64,000 nucleotides of DNA from Pseudomonadota bacterium (GTDB lineage: Bacteria > Desulfobacterota > Syntrophobacteria > Syntrophobacterales > Syntrophobacteraceae), in the NCBI GenBank assembly GCA_023416335.1, contig JAEZHY010000293.1:1-64000 (forward strand), given 5' to 3'. Under the pieces are notes generated by a model, which was not told the DNA's origin, searched no databases, and saw only the letters and a list, made by a program, of their open reading frames with translations. Each line of letters opens with the position of its first letter. Position 1 is the first letter of the stretch. Of this stretch, positions 1 through 8,814 are shown piece by piece. Position numbers and translations under genes: made by a program.

Positions 1-288
1 GACACAGTCTCTCCGCTTCACCCATCCTACGGCTTTATCCTTATCTCGTTGTTTTCTTTCGTGATTTTCGTGCCTTTCGTGGTTGCAAGCTTTTGCCTTT
101 CGTGTTTTGGTTGCGGCTCTGCTGCCCCAAGACTGTTCACTGTTCACTCAATCATTTACCGCCTGTCGTCCCCCAATCTACAGCCATCACCCACTTTGCA
201 CCCGGCAGACACCGGTTTATGGTGAGTCGGTTAATCGTCGCTAACAGTGAAATGCCGCTGTTCAATAATGCTTATAGCGGAGTGCCGG
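1..288. other. Non-coding leader with short repeats
   Basis: No convincing gene is seen here. The stretch holds the end of a dispersed repeat (ACCCATCCTACGGC at about 20-33), several spaced copies of TTTCGTG between about 57 and 106, and a TTCACTG tandem motif at 132-149. The same kinds of motif recur in other gaps of the window. A 69-residue open frame at 93-302 has no recognisable features and is not called. Confidence 0.5.
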
Positions 289-2523
289 ATGCGTGTCTGT
301 GATGGGGCTTCAAGTCAGTCTTCATCTTCCGTCGAACCGAAGCCCCTGCATTGGCTGGACAGGCTCTTTATGCTGACGGGCGCGGGAGGCCATGCTTTCG
401 AAATTCTGCTGCTCCTGGCAGGGTTTCTTCTTGTTGTTCTCTTTGTTTCTTTCCTGATCAGGGCACTTCTCCATGCCGTCTCACCGGGAACCATTCTCTG
501 GGCCCTGCACGAGGAAATAGCGGCAGTTCTTTCGTGTCTCTTTGCCACACTCATGATGCACTTCGCCCTGCGCAGGATGCGGAGCCTGTTCGTTCAGGTA
601 CAGGCGGAAAAGGGAGAGCGCAGACTGGCGGAAAAGGAACTGCAGGTCGAACGGGACCGTCTCATGGGAATACTCGAAACCATGGAAGACGGGATCTACA
701 TCGTAAATTCCGGGCATGATGTCGAATACACGAACCCGGCTCTCGAAAAGGAATTCGGAGGCGTCGGGGGACGAAAGTGCTTCGAGTACTTCCACGATCG
801 GACGGAAAAGTGTCCCTGGTGCAGAAACAGCGACGTATTTGCAGGGAAGACGGTTCGCTGGATGTGGACCTCTCCCCGGAACGGAAAGACTTACGACCTT
901 TTCGACACCCCCTTCAGAAAACCGGACGGGTCCGTATCGAAGCTGGAGATCTTCAGGGATATTACGGACCTCGTGCGTGCGCAGGATGCTGTGCGTGAGA
1001 GTGAACAGCGCTACCGGATGCTCTTTGACGAGGCGCGGGACGCTGCTTTCCTGATAAGCCTGACTCCGGAAGGCAAATTCGAAAAATTCCTCGAAGTCAA
1101 CAAGGCAGCCTGCGAGAAGCTTGGATATACTCATGAAGAACTGTTGCACCTGTCTCCTTACGATTTCAATCCCCCGGAAGATCATGAAGCAATCTCTCAG
1201 ACATTGGTCAGGTTCTTCACCGAGCACAATTTGCTTTTTGAGCGCACTTTGGTGAGAAAAGACGGAAAGCGGATTCCGGTCGAGTTCAACGGGCACCTTT
1301 TCTTCCACAAAGGCCGGCCAACTCTGCTAAGCGTTGCGAGAGACATATCGGAAAGAAAGCTTGTAGAAGGGAACCTTCGAGAGAGTGAGCGAAAATACAG
1401 GGAACTCTCGACCGAATTCGATGCTCTCCTGAAAGCCATTCCGGACCCGCTTGTGCTCCTCTCTCCAGACCTGCGCATTCTTTGGGCTAACAGGGAAGGC
1501 GGCTGTGAACCCGGTGGAGCCGGGACCGGAAACGTCGGGACTCATTGCTACGATCTCGTTCACAACAAATCCATCTGTGGGAGCTGTCCGGTTCGCCGAT
1601 GTTTCGAGACGGGCATAGAGGAAAGCTGCATGGTTTTCCAGCAGGGCAGGTACCTCAATATGAGGGCGTTCCCTGTGCTGGAAGGGGACAACGTGAGCCG
1701 CGTCCTGGTAGTGATGTGCGATATGACGGAGAAAATGGTTCTCCAGACCGAGACGATGCAGGCCCGTCACTTGGCGTCCCTGGGAGAACTGGCAGCCAGT
1801 GTGGCGCATGAGGTCAATAATCCCGCAAACGGCATAATCAATTACGCCCAGTTGCTCATAAACCGGAACCCGGCGGGAACTGAAGCAAGCGAACTCGGCA
1901 ATCGCATACTCAAGGAGAGCGAACGGATTGCGTCGATCGTGAAAAGCCTGCTCTCTTTCGCACGCCGGGAAAGCAACGGGAAATCTCTTATTCGCATTCC
2001 GGATGTTCTCTCGGAATCGCTCGTACTGACGCAGGCGCAGCTTCGAAAAGACAGTATCGGGCTCAAATTGGAAATCCCCGAAGACCTCCCTGAAATTCTC
2101 GCCGATTTTCAGCAGATACAGCAGGTGATTCTGAACCTGGTCAGCAATTCCCGATATGCTCTCAACCAGAAATTCCCGGAAAAGAGCGAGGAGAAGCTGA
2201 TGGAAATATCCGCGGAAGACGTTCAGACCGGAGAGGAACGTTGCGTCAGGCTCACTTTTCTCGACCATGGAACGGGGATTCCCACCGGCGATCTCGGTTC
2301 CGTAACCGAACCGTTTTTCTCGACGAAACCCAGCACGAAAGGTACGGGGCTCGGGCTCAGCATTACCCGCGGGATTGTCGAGAACCACGGAGGGCGCATG
2401 ACGGTTGAAAGTGCCGAAGGCTCCTACACCAGGGTCACCGTGGATTTCCCGGTACAAAGGAATACGAATGTCGCAGATCCTGATAGTGGACGACGAGGAG
2501 AGCATCCGGTTCACGCTCGCTAG
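289..2523 (+). CDS. PAS-domain sensor histidine kinase
   Basis: This is a membrane-bound sensor kinase of about 744 residues. Two hydrophobic segments lie at roughly residues 33-60 and 70-95, followed by three PAS-like domains (about 125-240, 255-370 and 380-495) and a kinase core. The phospho-acceptor motif is AHEVNNPANG, and the ATP-binding part contains DHGTGIP and GTGLGLSI. PAS1 carries CPWC and PAS3 carries CGSCPVRRC, each preceded by another Cys, so these domains may sense redox state or bind a cofactor (inference). The ATG at 289 was chosen because GGAG lies six bases upstream; a GTG at 247 and an ATG at 268 are alternatives. The 3' end overlaps the response regulator gene by 56 bases, so the two form a translationally linked pair. 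Confidence 0.88.
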   Translation: MRVCDGASSQSSSSVEPKPLHWLDRLFMLTGAGGHAFEILLLLAGFLLVVLFVSFLIRALLHAVSPGTILWALHEEIAAVLSCLFATLMMHFALRRMRSLFVQVQAEKGERRLAEKELQVERDRLMGILETMEDGIYIVNSGHDVEYTNPALEKEFGGVGGRKCFEYFHDRTEKCPWCRNSDVFAGKTVRWMWTSPRNGKTYDLFDTPFRKPDGSVSKLEIFRDITDLVRAQDAVRESEQRYRMLFDEARDAAFLISLTPEGKFEKFLEVNKAACEKLGYTHEELLHLSPYDFNPPEDHEAISQTLVRFFTEHNLLFERTLVRKDGKRIPVEFNGHLFFHKGRPTLLSVARDISERKLVEGNLRESERKYRELSTEFDALLKAIPDPLVLLSPDLRILWANREGGCEPGGAGTGNVGTHCYDLVHNKSICGSCPVRRCFETGIEESCMVFQQGRYLNMRAFPVLEGDNVSRVLVVMCDMTEKMVLQTETMQARHLASLGELAASVAHEVNNPANGIINYAQLLINRNPAGTEASELGNRILKESERIASIVKSLLSFARRESNGKSLIRIPDVLSESLVLTQAQLRKDSIGLKLEIPEDLPEILADFQQIQQVILNLVSNSRYALNQKFPEKSEEKLMEISAEDVQTGEERCVRLTFLDHGTGIPTGDLGSVTEPFFSTKPSTKGTGLGLSITRGIVENHGGRMTVESAEGSYTRVTVDFPVQRNTNVADPDSGRRGEHPVHAR

Positions 2524-4168
2524 TTTCCTGAACGATGCCGGCCACCAGGCGAGGGCGGCTTCGACGGTGGCGGAGGCCTTCGAAGCCCTCCGTCCCGGCT
2601 CGTTTGACATGATATTTGCGGATATCGCTCTCCCCGACGGATCCGGAATTGAGATCCTCAGGAAATTAAGAGACGAGGGAAGCCGGACCCAGGTCGTCAT
2701 CATAACCGGCTACCCTGAAGTCGAGACCGCAGCGCAGGCCGTGCGCCTCGGCGCCTTCGACTACCTGGTAAAACCGGTGACGGCGCAGTCGGTGCTTCGT
2801 ACCGCGCAGATGGCAATCCGCCATAAAGAGCTGGAGGATGAGAAGGAAAAATATCGGTCCAATCTCGATGCCATTTTTCGCAGCATCAAGGATGCAATCA
2901 TTTCGGTGGATGCCGAGATGCGCATTACCGAGATCAACGGGGCCGCGATGAGAATGTGCGGATTCACCCGGGAAGTCGCCGGCACCGACCTGAGAGTTGC
3001 CGCGAAAGGGTGCAGCGGCCATTGCATCGAGGCGCTCGAAACTGCCCTGCGGACGCGGGAATCCGTCGAAATCGACAGGATAGAATGTCATCTGACGGGC
3101 AGGCCGAGATATGTCGTAAATCTTACCGCCTGCCCGCTGCTCGACCGCAATTCCCGCTTCAGGGGCGCCGTGCTGGTGTTCAGGGACGAAACGCGTCTCG
3201 CGGACATGGAATGCGAACTCAGGGAACTGAAGCACTTCCACAGAATTATGGGGCAGAGCCGCAAGATGCAGGTGATCTACGCGCAGATTGGTGCCGTGGC
3301 CCAGACTCCGGCAACCGTCCTCATTACAGGTGAGAGCGGGACGGGCAAGGAACTCATCGCCGAAGCTCTGCACTTCAAAAGCGCAAGGAACCAGAAGCCG
3401 TTTGTGAAGGTGAACTGCTCGGCCCTGCCGGAGAGCTTACTTGAGAGCGAACTTTTCGGTCACGTAAAAGGTGCGTTCACAGGAGCCTATGAATCCAGGA
3501 CCGGCCGATTTCAGCGTGCGGACGGCGGGACTATCCTGCTGGACGAGATTGGGGATATTTCACCGAGGATTCAGCTCGGACTCCTGCGGGTCCTGCAGGA
3601 GAGGGAAATCGAGCGTGTCGGCGACCCAAGGCCGATAAAGCTGGATGTCTGGATACTCGCGGCCACAAATCGAAACCTTCAGGAAAAGGTGAGAAGAGGG
3701 GAGTTCCGGGAAGATCTCTATTACAGGCTGAAGGTGGTAGAAATCACCCCGCCCCCGCTGCGGGAACGCAAAGACGATATCCCGATCCTGACGGCACATT
3801 TCCTCGAGAAATTCAATAAGCGTTACGAGAAGAATATATCCGGCGTTTCGGCACAGGCAAAAGCCGGCCTTCAGGAATATTCCTGGCCGGGAAACGTCCG
3901 CGAACTCGAACATGCGATCGAGCACGCTTTCGTATTCTGCCGGCATAATACGATCGGCCTGGATCACCTTCCTGCCGACCTGTCCGCCTTCATCGACGGC
4001 CTGCTTGCCACCCCGGAATCTCCGGAGGAAAAAATCCGCGCCATTATGACGACTCTCCAGAAAACGGGCGGCAACAAGGCCAAAGCCGCCCGCATCCTCG
4101 GAATCGACAGAAAAACACTGTACCGAAAAATGAAGACCTTCAGGGAAATGCCTGCCCGCCGGGGGTGA
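2468..4168 (+). CDS. Sigma-54-dependent response regulator with PAS domain (NtrC family)
   Basis: This regulator of about 566 residues has a receiver domain at 1-120 (acidic pocket VDDEES, phospho-acceptor in MIFADIALP, Lys in LVKPV), a PAS domain at about 140-255, an AAA+ domain and a Fis-type HTH. The AAA+ domain shows GESGTGKE (Walker A), the sigma-54 contact loop GAFTGA and LDEIGD (Walker B). The C-terminal helix-turn-helix contains KAARILGIDRKTLYRK. Members of this family bind upstream sites and drive open-complex formation at -24/-12 promoters. The ATG at 2468 begins MSQILIVDDEES and is preferred over an upstream in-frame ATG at 2405 that would add non-homologous residues. The partner is the overlapping kinase. 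The nearby nitrite genes are possible targets, but this is only suggested by position. Confidence 0.9.
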   Translation: MSQILIVDDEESIRFTLASFLNDAGHQARAASTVAEAFEALRPGSFDMIFADIALPDGSGIEILRKLRDEGSRTQVVIITGYPEVETAAQAVRLGAFDYLVKPVTAQSVLRTAQMAIRHKELEDEKEKYRSNLDAIFRSIKDAIISVDAEMRITEINGAAMRMCGFTREVAGTDLRVAAKGCSGHCIEALETALRTRESVEIDRIECHLTGRPRYVVNLTACPLLDRNSRFRGAVLVFRDETRLADMECELRELKHFHRIMGQSRKMQVIYAQIGAVAQTPATVLITGESGTGKELIAEALHFKSARNQKPFVKVNCSALPESLLESELFGHVKGAFTGAYESRTGRFQRADGGTILLDEIGDISPRIQLGLLRVLQEREIERVGDPRPIKLDVWILAATNRNLQEKVRRGEFREDLYYRLKVVEITPPPLRERKDDIPILTAHFLEKFNKRYEKNISGVSAQAKAGLQEYSWPGNVRELEHAIEHAFVFCRHNTIGLDHLPADLSAFIDGLLATPESPEEKIRAIMTTLQKTGGNKAKAARILGIDRKTLYRKMKTFREMPARRG

Positions 4169-4292
4169 ATCGGGACTTTCGATCCGCTCTTTTCGGCACG
4201 TATCTTGATACGGGTATTCAAAGTTCCCATGACCGCGGGGTCCAAATCCGGTTTACCCGCAGGGGCAAAATCCTTACGCCGGGGGCAGGAAG

Positions 4293-4700
4293 ATGAGCGT
4301 TCGAGTCCTGGTAATAGATGATGAGGAAAGTATTCGCTTCACTTTCAATGCATTTTTGACCGATGCGGGTTACCGGGTTTCGCTTGCCGGGACCTTTTCC
4401 GAAGGAATGGATGAGCTGGTTCGGAACCCGTTCGACGTGGTTTTGCTCGATGTCATCCTGGAGGGGGGATCCGGACTCGACCTGCTGAGGCAAATGAAGC
4501 CTGCCGAGACTTCCCCCATTTTTATAGTAATATCCGGCTATCCTAATCCCGATGCGGCTGCGGATGCAAAACGGCTCGGAGCTTTTGAATTCATCCCCAA
4601 GCCCGTTACGCAGGACCGGCTGTTAGCCGCGGTAAAAGAAGCGCTTGATTCAAAAAAGACGGCCCGCGGCGAAGAGAATACGACACCAAAGCCCGCCTGA
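4293..4700 (+). CDS. Single-domain response regulator receiver
   Basis: This 135-residue protein consists of one receiver domain. It shows VIDDEES near the N terminus, the phospho-acceptor in LLDVILEGG at about residue 52, the conserved Ser in VISGYP and Lys in PKPVTQ. There is no output domain, so it probably acts as a phosphate shuttle or through protein contacts. Its receiver resembles that of the sigma-54 regulator just upstream (both have DDEESIRFT), which suggests duplication. The 20-residue tail is polar. It lies 124 bases downstream of the NtrC-type gene on the same strand and probably belongs to the same phosphorelay. Confidence 0.85.
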   Translation: MSVRVLVIDDEESIRFTFNAFLTDAGYRVSLAGTFSEGMDELVRNPFDVVLLDVILEGGSGLDLLRQMKPAETSPIFIVISGYPNPDAAADAKRLGAFEFIPKPVTQDRLLAAVKEALDSKKTARGEENTTPKPA

Positions 4701-5355
4701 TATTGTTTCTGAAAAATCTCTTAAAAATCAATAGCTTAAAACGAGAACAGCAGCGGCGTAGGGTGGGAGCGAAGCGCGTTCCGGTATTGTCGAGTGCCCA
4801 CCGTCCATTGAGATTGGCACCAACCAGAAGAGGGCCGTAGGATGGGTGGGAGCGGAGCGGGAACCCATCGGTTTTTAGGCTCTTTCCCCTCTCAGCCGTC
4901 GGAAGCTCAAGGACTGCCGAATACGACTTCTTTTTCCGTATGCCGACTTTCCCGTGTTTCAAAGCACTGACTTATGCCCCTCCGGCCAAACTTACGTAAT
5001 TGCCCATAAAAACGATGGGTTGTCACCCATCCTACGGCCCTGCTGGATATGGTATCACCATATCAGCGTACGGTTCACTGTTCACTGCTGACCCACTGCC
5101 TCTCCCTGTGGCATTCCCCACAATTGTAGACCGCAACAGTGGGGCATGCCCCATTGTCGATTCCCCGGCTCGACCGGAACAGGCTGCGGGATTCAGTCTT
5201 CCCTCTACTTCCCTGTCTTTGTCACCCGCCGGCACGGATCTTGGTTAATAGCTGCCCAGATTCCGACCGGCTTTCCCGCAAGAGCCGTCTTGCGGTCCGA
5301 CGCTTACCTGCTGCAAAGCCTCGCAATAATTCATGAGATTAGAAGGAGGAATAAG
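4701..5355. repeat. Long intergenic region with repeat family A and TTCACTG motif
   Basis: This 650-base gap holds no convincing gene. GTAGGGTGGGAGC starts near 4757, GTAGGATGGGTGGGAGC near 4843 and an inverted partner ACCCATCCTACGGC ends near 5039, making a composite inverted repeat. A TTCACTGTTCACTG motif lies at about 5072-5089. A perfect 14-base palindrome is described separately. The last 20 bases hold the AGGAGG ribosome binding site of the next gene. Any promoter for the nitrite genes should be in the final 200 bases; no clear -35/-10 or -24/-12 pair was found. Confidence 0.55.
5136..5157. promoter_or_regulatory. Candidate operator palindrome upstream of nirK
   Basis: ACARTGGGGC and GCCCCAYTGT arms surround a perfect core, TGGGGCATGCCCCA (5140-5153). 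It lies about 200 bases before the first copper nitrite reductase start, in otherwise non-coding DNA. It could bind a dimeric regulator. No second copy was found before the other NirK gene, so the role is a guess. Confidence 0.25.
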
Positions 5356-6510
5356 ATGAGAGTTTGTATCAGATACATTTGCCTGGGAATTTTCTTCAGC
5401 CTTTTCGCCTCGCTGCTGATGATCGGCCTGCCGGGAGGGGCTTATGCAACTCTTCCGGTTGCGCCCGATGTCGCCAAAGACCCCAATGAGGTAGGGGCGA
5501 TCTGCTATGGTCGGGTTTCGCCCAAAACAGTAGTGGTGAATCTTGCCGCAGTCGAACTTCTGGCCAACCTGACGCCTGACAAACAATACCTTTTCTGGAC
5601 CTTTGCCCTCGCGGACGACAAAGGAATGCCCATCGGAAAGCCCACAGTGCCCGGGCCGATGATACGATGCATGGAGGGGGATACGGTCGTCATCAACCTC
5701 ACCAGCAACATTCCGAACCTCGAGCCCCACAATATTGACCTTCACGCCGTAATGGGGCCGGGCGGCGGAGCTGCCGTCACCAACGTCATGCCCGATGGAA
5801 AGACAAAGACATTGTCTTTCAAAGCGCTCCGGCATGGCGCCTATATTTACCATTGTGCGGGCGAGGGAATGCCGTGGGAACACATATCGCACGGGATGTT
5901 CGGCTTGATCCTCGTGGAACCTCCCGGAGGGCTTCCTTTGACTGTGAACAACAGGCCGGTGAAGGAGTTCTACGTCGGACAGATGGAGTGGTATCCGACA
6001 GATCTCATGGTGTCCAATCCGATGATAAGCCAGTCCCCGTATTACGACCTGGATATGGGAAAAGCCTCCGCTGAAAAGCCGGATGTTTACTCGTTCAACG
6101 GCTATCAACAGGCGCTGACCGACCCGACCAAATTCGGGCTCAAAATGAAGGCCTCTTTGGGTAGTGTAGTCAGGATTTTCTTCGTAAACGGTGGTCCCAA
6201 TGTGGGCTCCAACTTCCATATCATTGGACAGATTTTCGACAAGGTTACCAAAGGGAGCGTGTTGACCCCTGAATTGAACGAGGAAACAGTCTACGTCGCA
6301 CCGGGTTCGGCAGCCATTTTCGAAATGACGGCGGCAGTCCCCGGGCAGTACCTCGTGGTCGACCATGCCCTTTGGCGAGTCCCCAAAGGAGCGGCGGGGC
6401 ATATGTATGTGCTCCCCTGGTGCGCGGATGCTTCGATGCCGAGTACCTGGACTTGTGCAGGTTGGCCTACGGATATCTTCTCGCCGCCCGCAACGGGAAC
6501 CGGCCACTGA
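5356..6510 (+). CDS. Copper-containing nitrite reductase (NirK, AniA-like)
   Basis: This 384-residue exported enzyme belongs to the family that reduces nitrite to nitric oxide in the periplasm. The N-terminal 33 residues form a signal peptide ending near GGAYA. Copper ligands recognised from known NirK/AniA proteins are all present: EPHNIDLH gives two His and the catalytic Asp, YHCAGEGMPWEHISHGM gives the type 1 Cys, His and Met plus a type 2 His, NFHIIG gives the catalytic His, and VVDHALW gives the last type 2 His. Two cupredoxin domains fit the length. The start at 5356 has AGGAGG seven bases upstream and removes 70 residues of the longer open frame. It lies 109 bases before the octahaem cytochrome gene and probably shares its transcript. 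A close paralogue is encoded convergently at 8815-9969. Confidence 0.85.
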   Translation: MRVCIRYICLGIFFSLFASLLMIGLPGGAYATLPVAPDVAKDPNEVGAICYGRVSPKTVVVNLAAVELLANLTPDKQYLFWTFALADDKGMPIGKPTVPGPMIRCMEGDTVVINLTSNIPNLEPHNIDLHAVMGPGGGAAVTNVMPDGKTKTLSFKALRHGAYIYHCAGEGMPWEHISHGMFGLILVEPPGGLPLTVNNRPVKEFYVGQMEWYPTDLMVSNPMISQSPYYDLDMGKASAEKPDVYSFNGYQQALTDPTKFGLKMKASLGSVVRIFFVNGGPNVGSNFHIIGQIFDKVTKGSVLTPELNEETVYVAPGSAAIFEMTAAVPGQYLVVDHALWRVPKGAAGHMYVLPWCADASMPSTWTCAGWPTDIFSPPATGTGH

Positions 6511-6619
6511 TATGCTCCGGATGACAACAGAGGACCCGATCCGTCCCCTGCTTCGGGCAGTGCCTTGGAGCACGGGACGGATTGCCGTCCGAAGACTCTG
6601 GTCAAAAGGAGAAACTTCC

Positions 6620-8743
6620 ATGCGGAAAACCGTCCTGGCCTGCGCGATCCCATTTCTGGCGTTTCTTTTATTGATAGTCCCTCCTATGACGGGACCGGCA
6701 CGCGGGCAGCAAAACAACTGTGCCCGCTGCCATGCCGAGCAGGTCGCCCGTTGGGTCGGGTCGAGGCACGCCTCGGTCGCATGCGAGAAATGCCATGAAG
6801 GTTCTGCGCAATGCGGGATCGACAGGGAAGTACGTCCGAAAGTGCACTTCGATATGGAATCCTGCGGCTCCTGCCATCCCGATCAATACAATTCCTTTAT
6901 GAAGGACGTTCCCATGAAGACCTTCTATAAAGGAAGCTTAAACCCGATTAACATATGGCAGAAATCGATAGATTTTCCGTTCTGGAACAGCATCATTGCA
7001 GGAAATGAGTTTGTCATCGACACGCATGAAAACCGGGCCATGAAATACAACCAGATAGACGCGCAGGAAACGCTCAGGTCCAAGGGCGAGTCCTGCCTGA
7101 CATGCCACGGCACCAAGGTTGCCTATTACATGGGGATGAACGGTGTTCCCGGGTATCCCGCCCGGTTCCGGACCATCGGCCAGACGCAGCGGATCTCATC
7201 CGGCAATTTTCGGAACTGGCAGAAGCCCCCGGTTGAATTCATTGAAATTCCCGCGGGCACAAAAGTCTCGACGATGGTCGATAATCTCGACAGCCGTCTT
7301 CCCCACCAGGTCAAATCTATCGTCATATTCCCCGACGGAAGGATATACGCGAGCTACGACTGTCCAGGGGCGACCGCAACCGGAAACTCGCCCGATCCGG
7401 CAAAAAGGATCGAAGCAAGGAACCACATCTGGGCCGCGTTCGAGGCCCTCGCTTTCGACGGACTCGACCCGGTCGTGAACAAGCCGTCCATGGATGCCGG
7501 AATGCTCTGCAACATGTGTCACGACCCACATTCGGGCAGTCTTCGCATCATTCAGAAAGCCCTCATCTGGGCGATAAGCCGCAAGGGGATCAATCCTTAT
7601 TCCTATTCGGGTGCTCAAATCCGGGACTTCGCCATGGCGAGTCGCCAGGACAAGATCGTTGCCGTTTGCGGCCAGTGCCACGTCGAATATGTCGGCGGTT
7701 ACAGCGCGATCGACCACATCGACAGGCACTATTTCCCTTGGGGGAAGCCCAACGAGGTCGAAGCAGATTACGCGAGTCAGTTCAATTCGAACCAGGATTT
7801 CCGGCACGGGGAGGGCACCAACCCCTGGCAGACCGAAAACCCGGGCCGGGACGGATTTTACCCCGAAGGGAGCCTGTTCCCGATTCACCAGCCGTTGATC
7901 AAAAGCCAGCATCCGGAAGCGGAGGTTTTCTGGAACAGCAGGATGTATACGAGGGGAGGGGCAACCTGCACAGACTGCCACACGGCCAGGGTCATGGGAA
8001 CGAAGGGGCCCTACACGAGCCACTGGTTTGCATCGCCCATAAAATGGATTCAAAGCGAGGGAATTGCTCCCTGCGCTCAATGCCACTCCGGGCATCACTG
8101 CATGATGAGAGGGGGGTGCCGCATGAGGGGCGGCCACGGAATGCACCATAATTTTGCCCCGCCTATGACCGTTTCGGGACTGCTTTCGAACATAAAAGCG
8201 ATCCAGGACCTTTTCTTCCTGGAACAAGAGAAAGCCCAGGCGGCGCTGGTAAATTCGCTCAAATACATCAACTCGCATCCCGAGTCTTCGGCGGCAATAG
8301 AGAATCACAAGCGGGCACACTTCCGCTGGGAGTATTACGCACAGGCCGAAAACAGCATGGGCTTTCACAACTGGGACGAAACCATCCCCGCGATGCGGGA
8401 TGCGCTAAATCTGGCAGGGGTATCCGTCTCCTGGCCGCTGCCTCCCATCCGCCTGAGCGTTACGGCCGGGAGCGGCTCCTCCATAACACTCTCCTGGTAC
8501 TCTCAGTCGAGCAATGAGCAAGGATATGTAATCGAGCGCAGGGATGCTACGGGAGAGGAATTCAAGGCGGTCGGCCTGGTTGCGGCGAGTTGGACCGGCA
8601 ATGTGAGCCGCGGGAGTCTCGGGATGGTTACCTGGGCGGACACGCATGTCGAGGCGCACAGGACATACAGCTACAGGGTTGCTGCCTTTAACGACAAGGG
8701 GACGTCGTCATATACGCTCTCCGTCACAGCGGAAATTCACTGA
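6620..8743 (+). CDS. Octahaem c cytochrome, NrfA/ONR-like nitrite reductase with fibronectin III tail
   Basis: The 707-residue precursor has a signal peptide (about 1-30) and eight CxxCH motifs at residues 34, 55, 82, 159, 297, 350, 450 and 485. The last five match the pattern of ammonia-forming nitrite reductase NrfA: CNMCHDPHSG resembles its haem 2, CGQCHVEY carries the active-site Tyr, QHPE upstream of CTDCH carries the active-site His, and a long helical region follows the last haem. The fourth motif, equivalent to the catalytic CxxCK haem, is CLTCH, so the lysine ligand is replaced by histidine, as in some Campylobacter-type NrfA. Three extra N-terminal haems make it octahaem, like ONR/HAO proteins. 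After haem 8 there is a Met/His/Cys-rich loop (494-510). Residues 605-707 look like a fibronectin type III domain. The start at 6620 has AAAGGAG upstream. Confidence 0.78.
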   Translation: MRKTVLACAIPFLAFLLLIVPPMTGPARGQQNNCARCHAEQVARWVGSRHASVACEKCHEGSAQCGIDREVRPKVHFDMESCGSCHPDQYNSFMKDVPMKTFYKGSLNPINIWQKSIDFPFWNSIIAGNEFVIDTHENRAMKYNQIDAQETLRSKGESCLTCHGTKVAYYMGMNGVPGYPARFRTIGQTQRISSGNFRNWQKPPVEFIEIPAGTKVSTMVDNLDSRLPHQVKSIVIFPDGRIYASYDCPGATATGNSPDPAKRIEARNHIWAAFEALAFDGLDPVVNKPSMDAGMLCNMCHDPHSGSLRIIQKALIWAISRKGINPYSYSGAQIRDFAMASRQDKIVAVCGQCHVEYVGGYSAIDHIDRHYFPWGKPNEVEADYASQFNSNQDFRHGEGTNPWQTENPGRDGFYPEGSLFPIHQPLIKSQHPEAEVFWNSRMYTRGGATCTDCHTARVMGTKGPYTSHWFASPIKWIQSEGIAPCAQCHSGHHCMMRGGCRMRGGHGMHHNFAPPMTVSGLLSNIKAIQDLFFLEQEKAQAALVNSLKYINSHPESSAAIENHKRAHFRWEYYAQAENSMGFHNWDETIPAMRDALNLAGVSVSWPLPPIRLSVTAGSGSSITLSWYSQSSNEQGYVIERRDATGEEFKAVGLVAASWTGNVSRGSLGMVTWADTHVEAHRTYSYRVAAFNDKGTSSYTLSVTAEIH

Positions 8744-8762
8744 CGGGCGAGTTGGAGTTGAG

Positions 8763-8789
8763 CCGTGAGGCAGGGAGCCTGCCCCACGG
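8763..8789. terminator. Hairpin between convergent genes
   Basis: A 12-base stem with one mismatch (CCGTGAGGCAGG / CCTGCCCCACGG, loop GAG) lies between the stop codons of the cytochrome gene and the oppositely oriented second NirK gene. The following T run is weak, so termination strength is uncertain. Its position suits a bidirectional terminator. Confidence 0.5.
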
Positions 8790-8814
8790 TTGTTCCAGAC
8801 CGGTCGAAGCCGAA

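Noticed and set aside
4194..4208. CGGCACGTATCTTGA, a -24/-12-like element before the lone receiver gene
   Set aside because: The nearly invariant GC of the -12 box is GA. A similar GA-type site occurs at 51311-51325 on the minus strand. Both are too weak to call.
5245..6717. A 490-codon open frame on the minus strand across the first nirK gene
   Set aside because: It is a shadow of the GC-rich plus-strand gene, has no domain or ribosome binding site, and the plus strand carries all NirK ligands.
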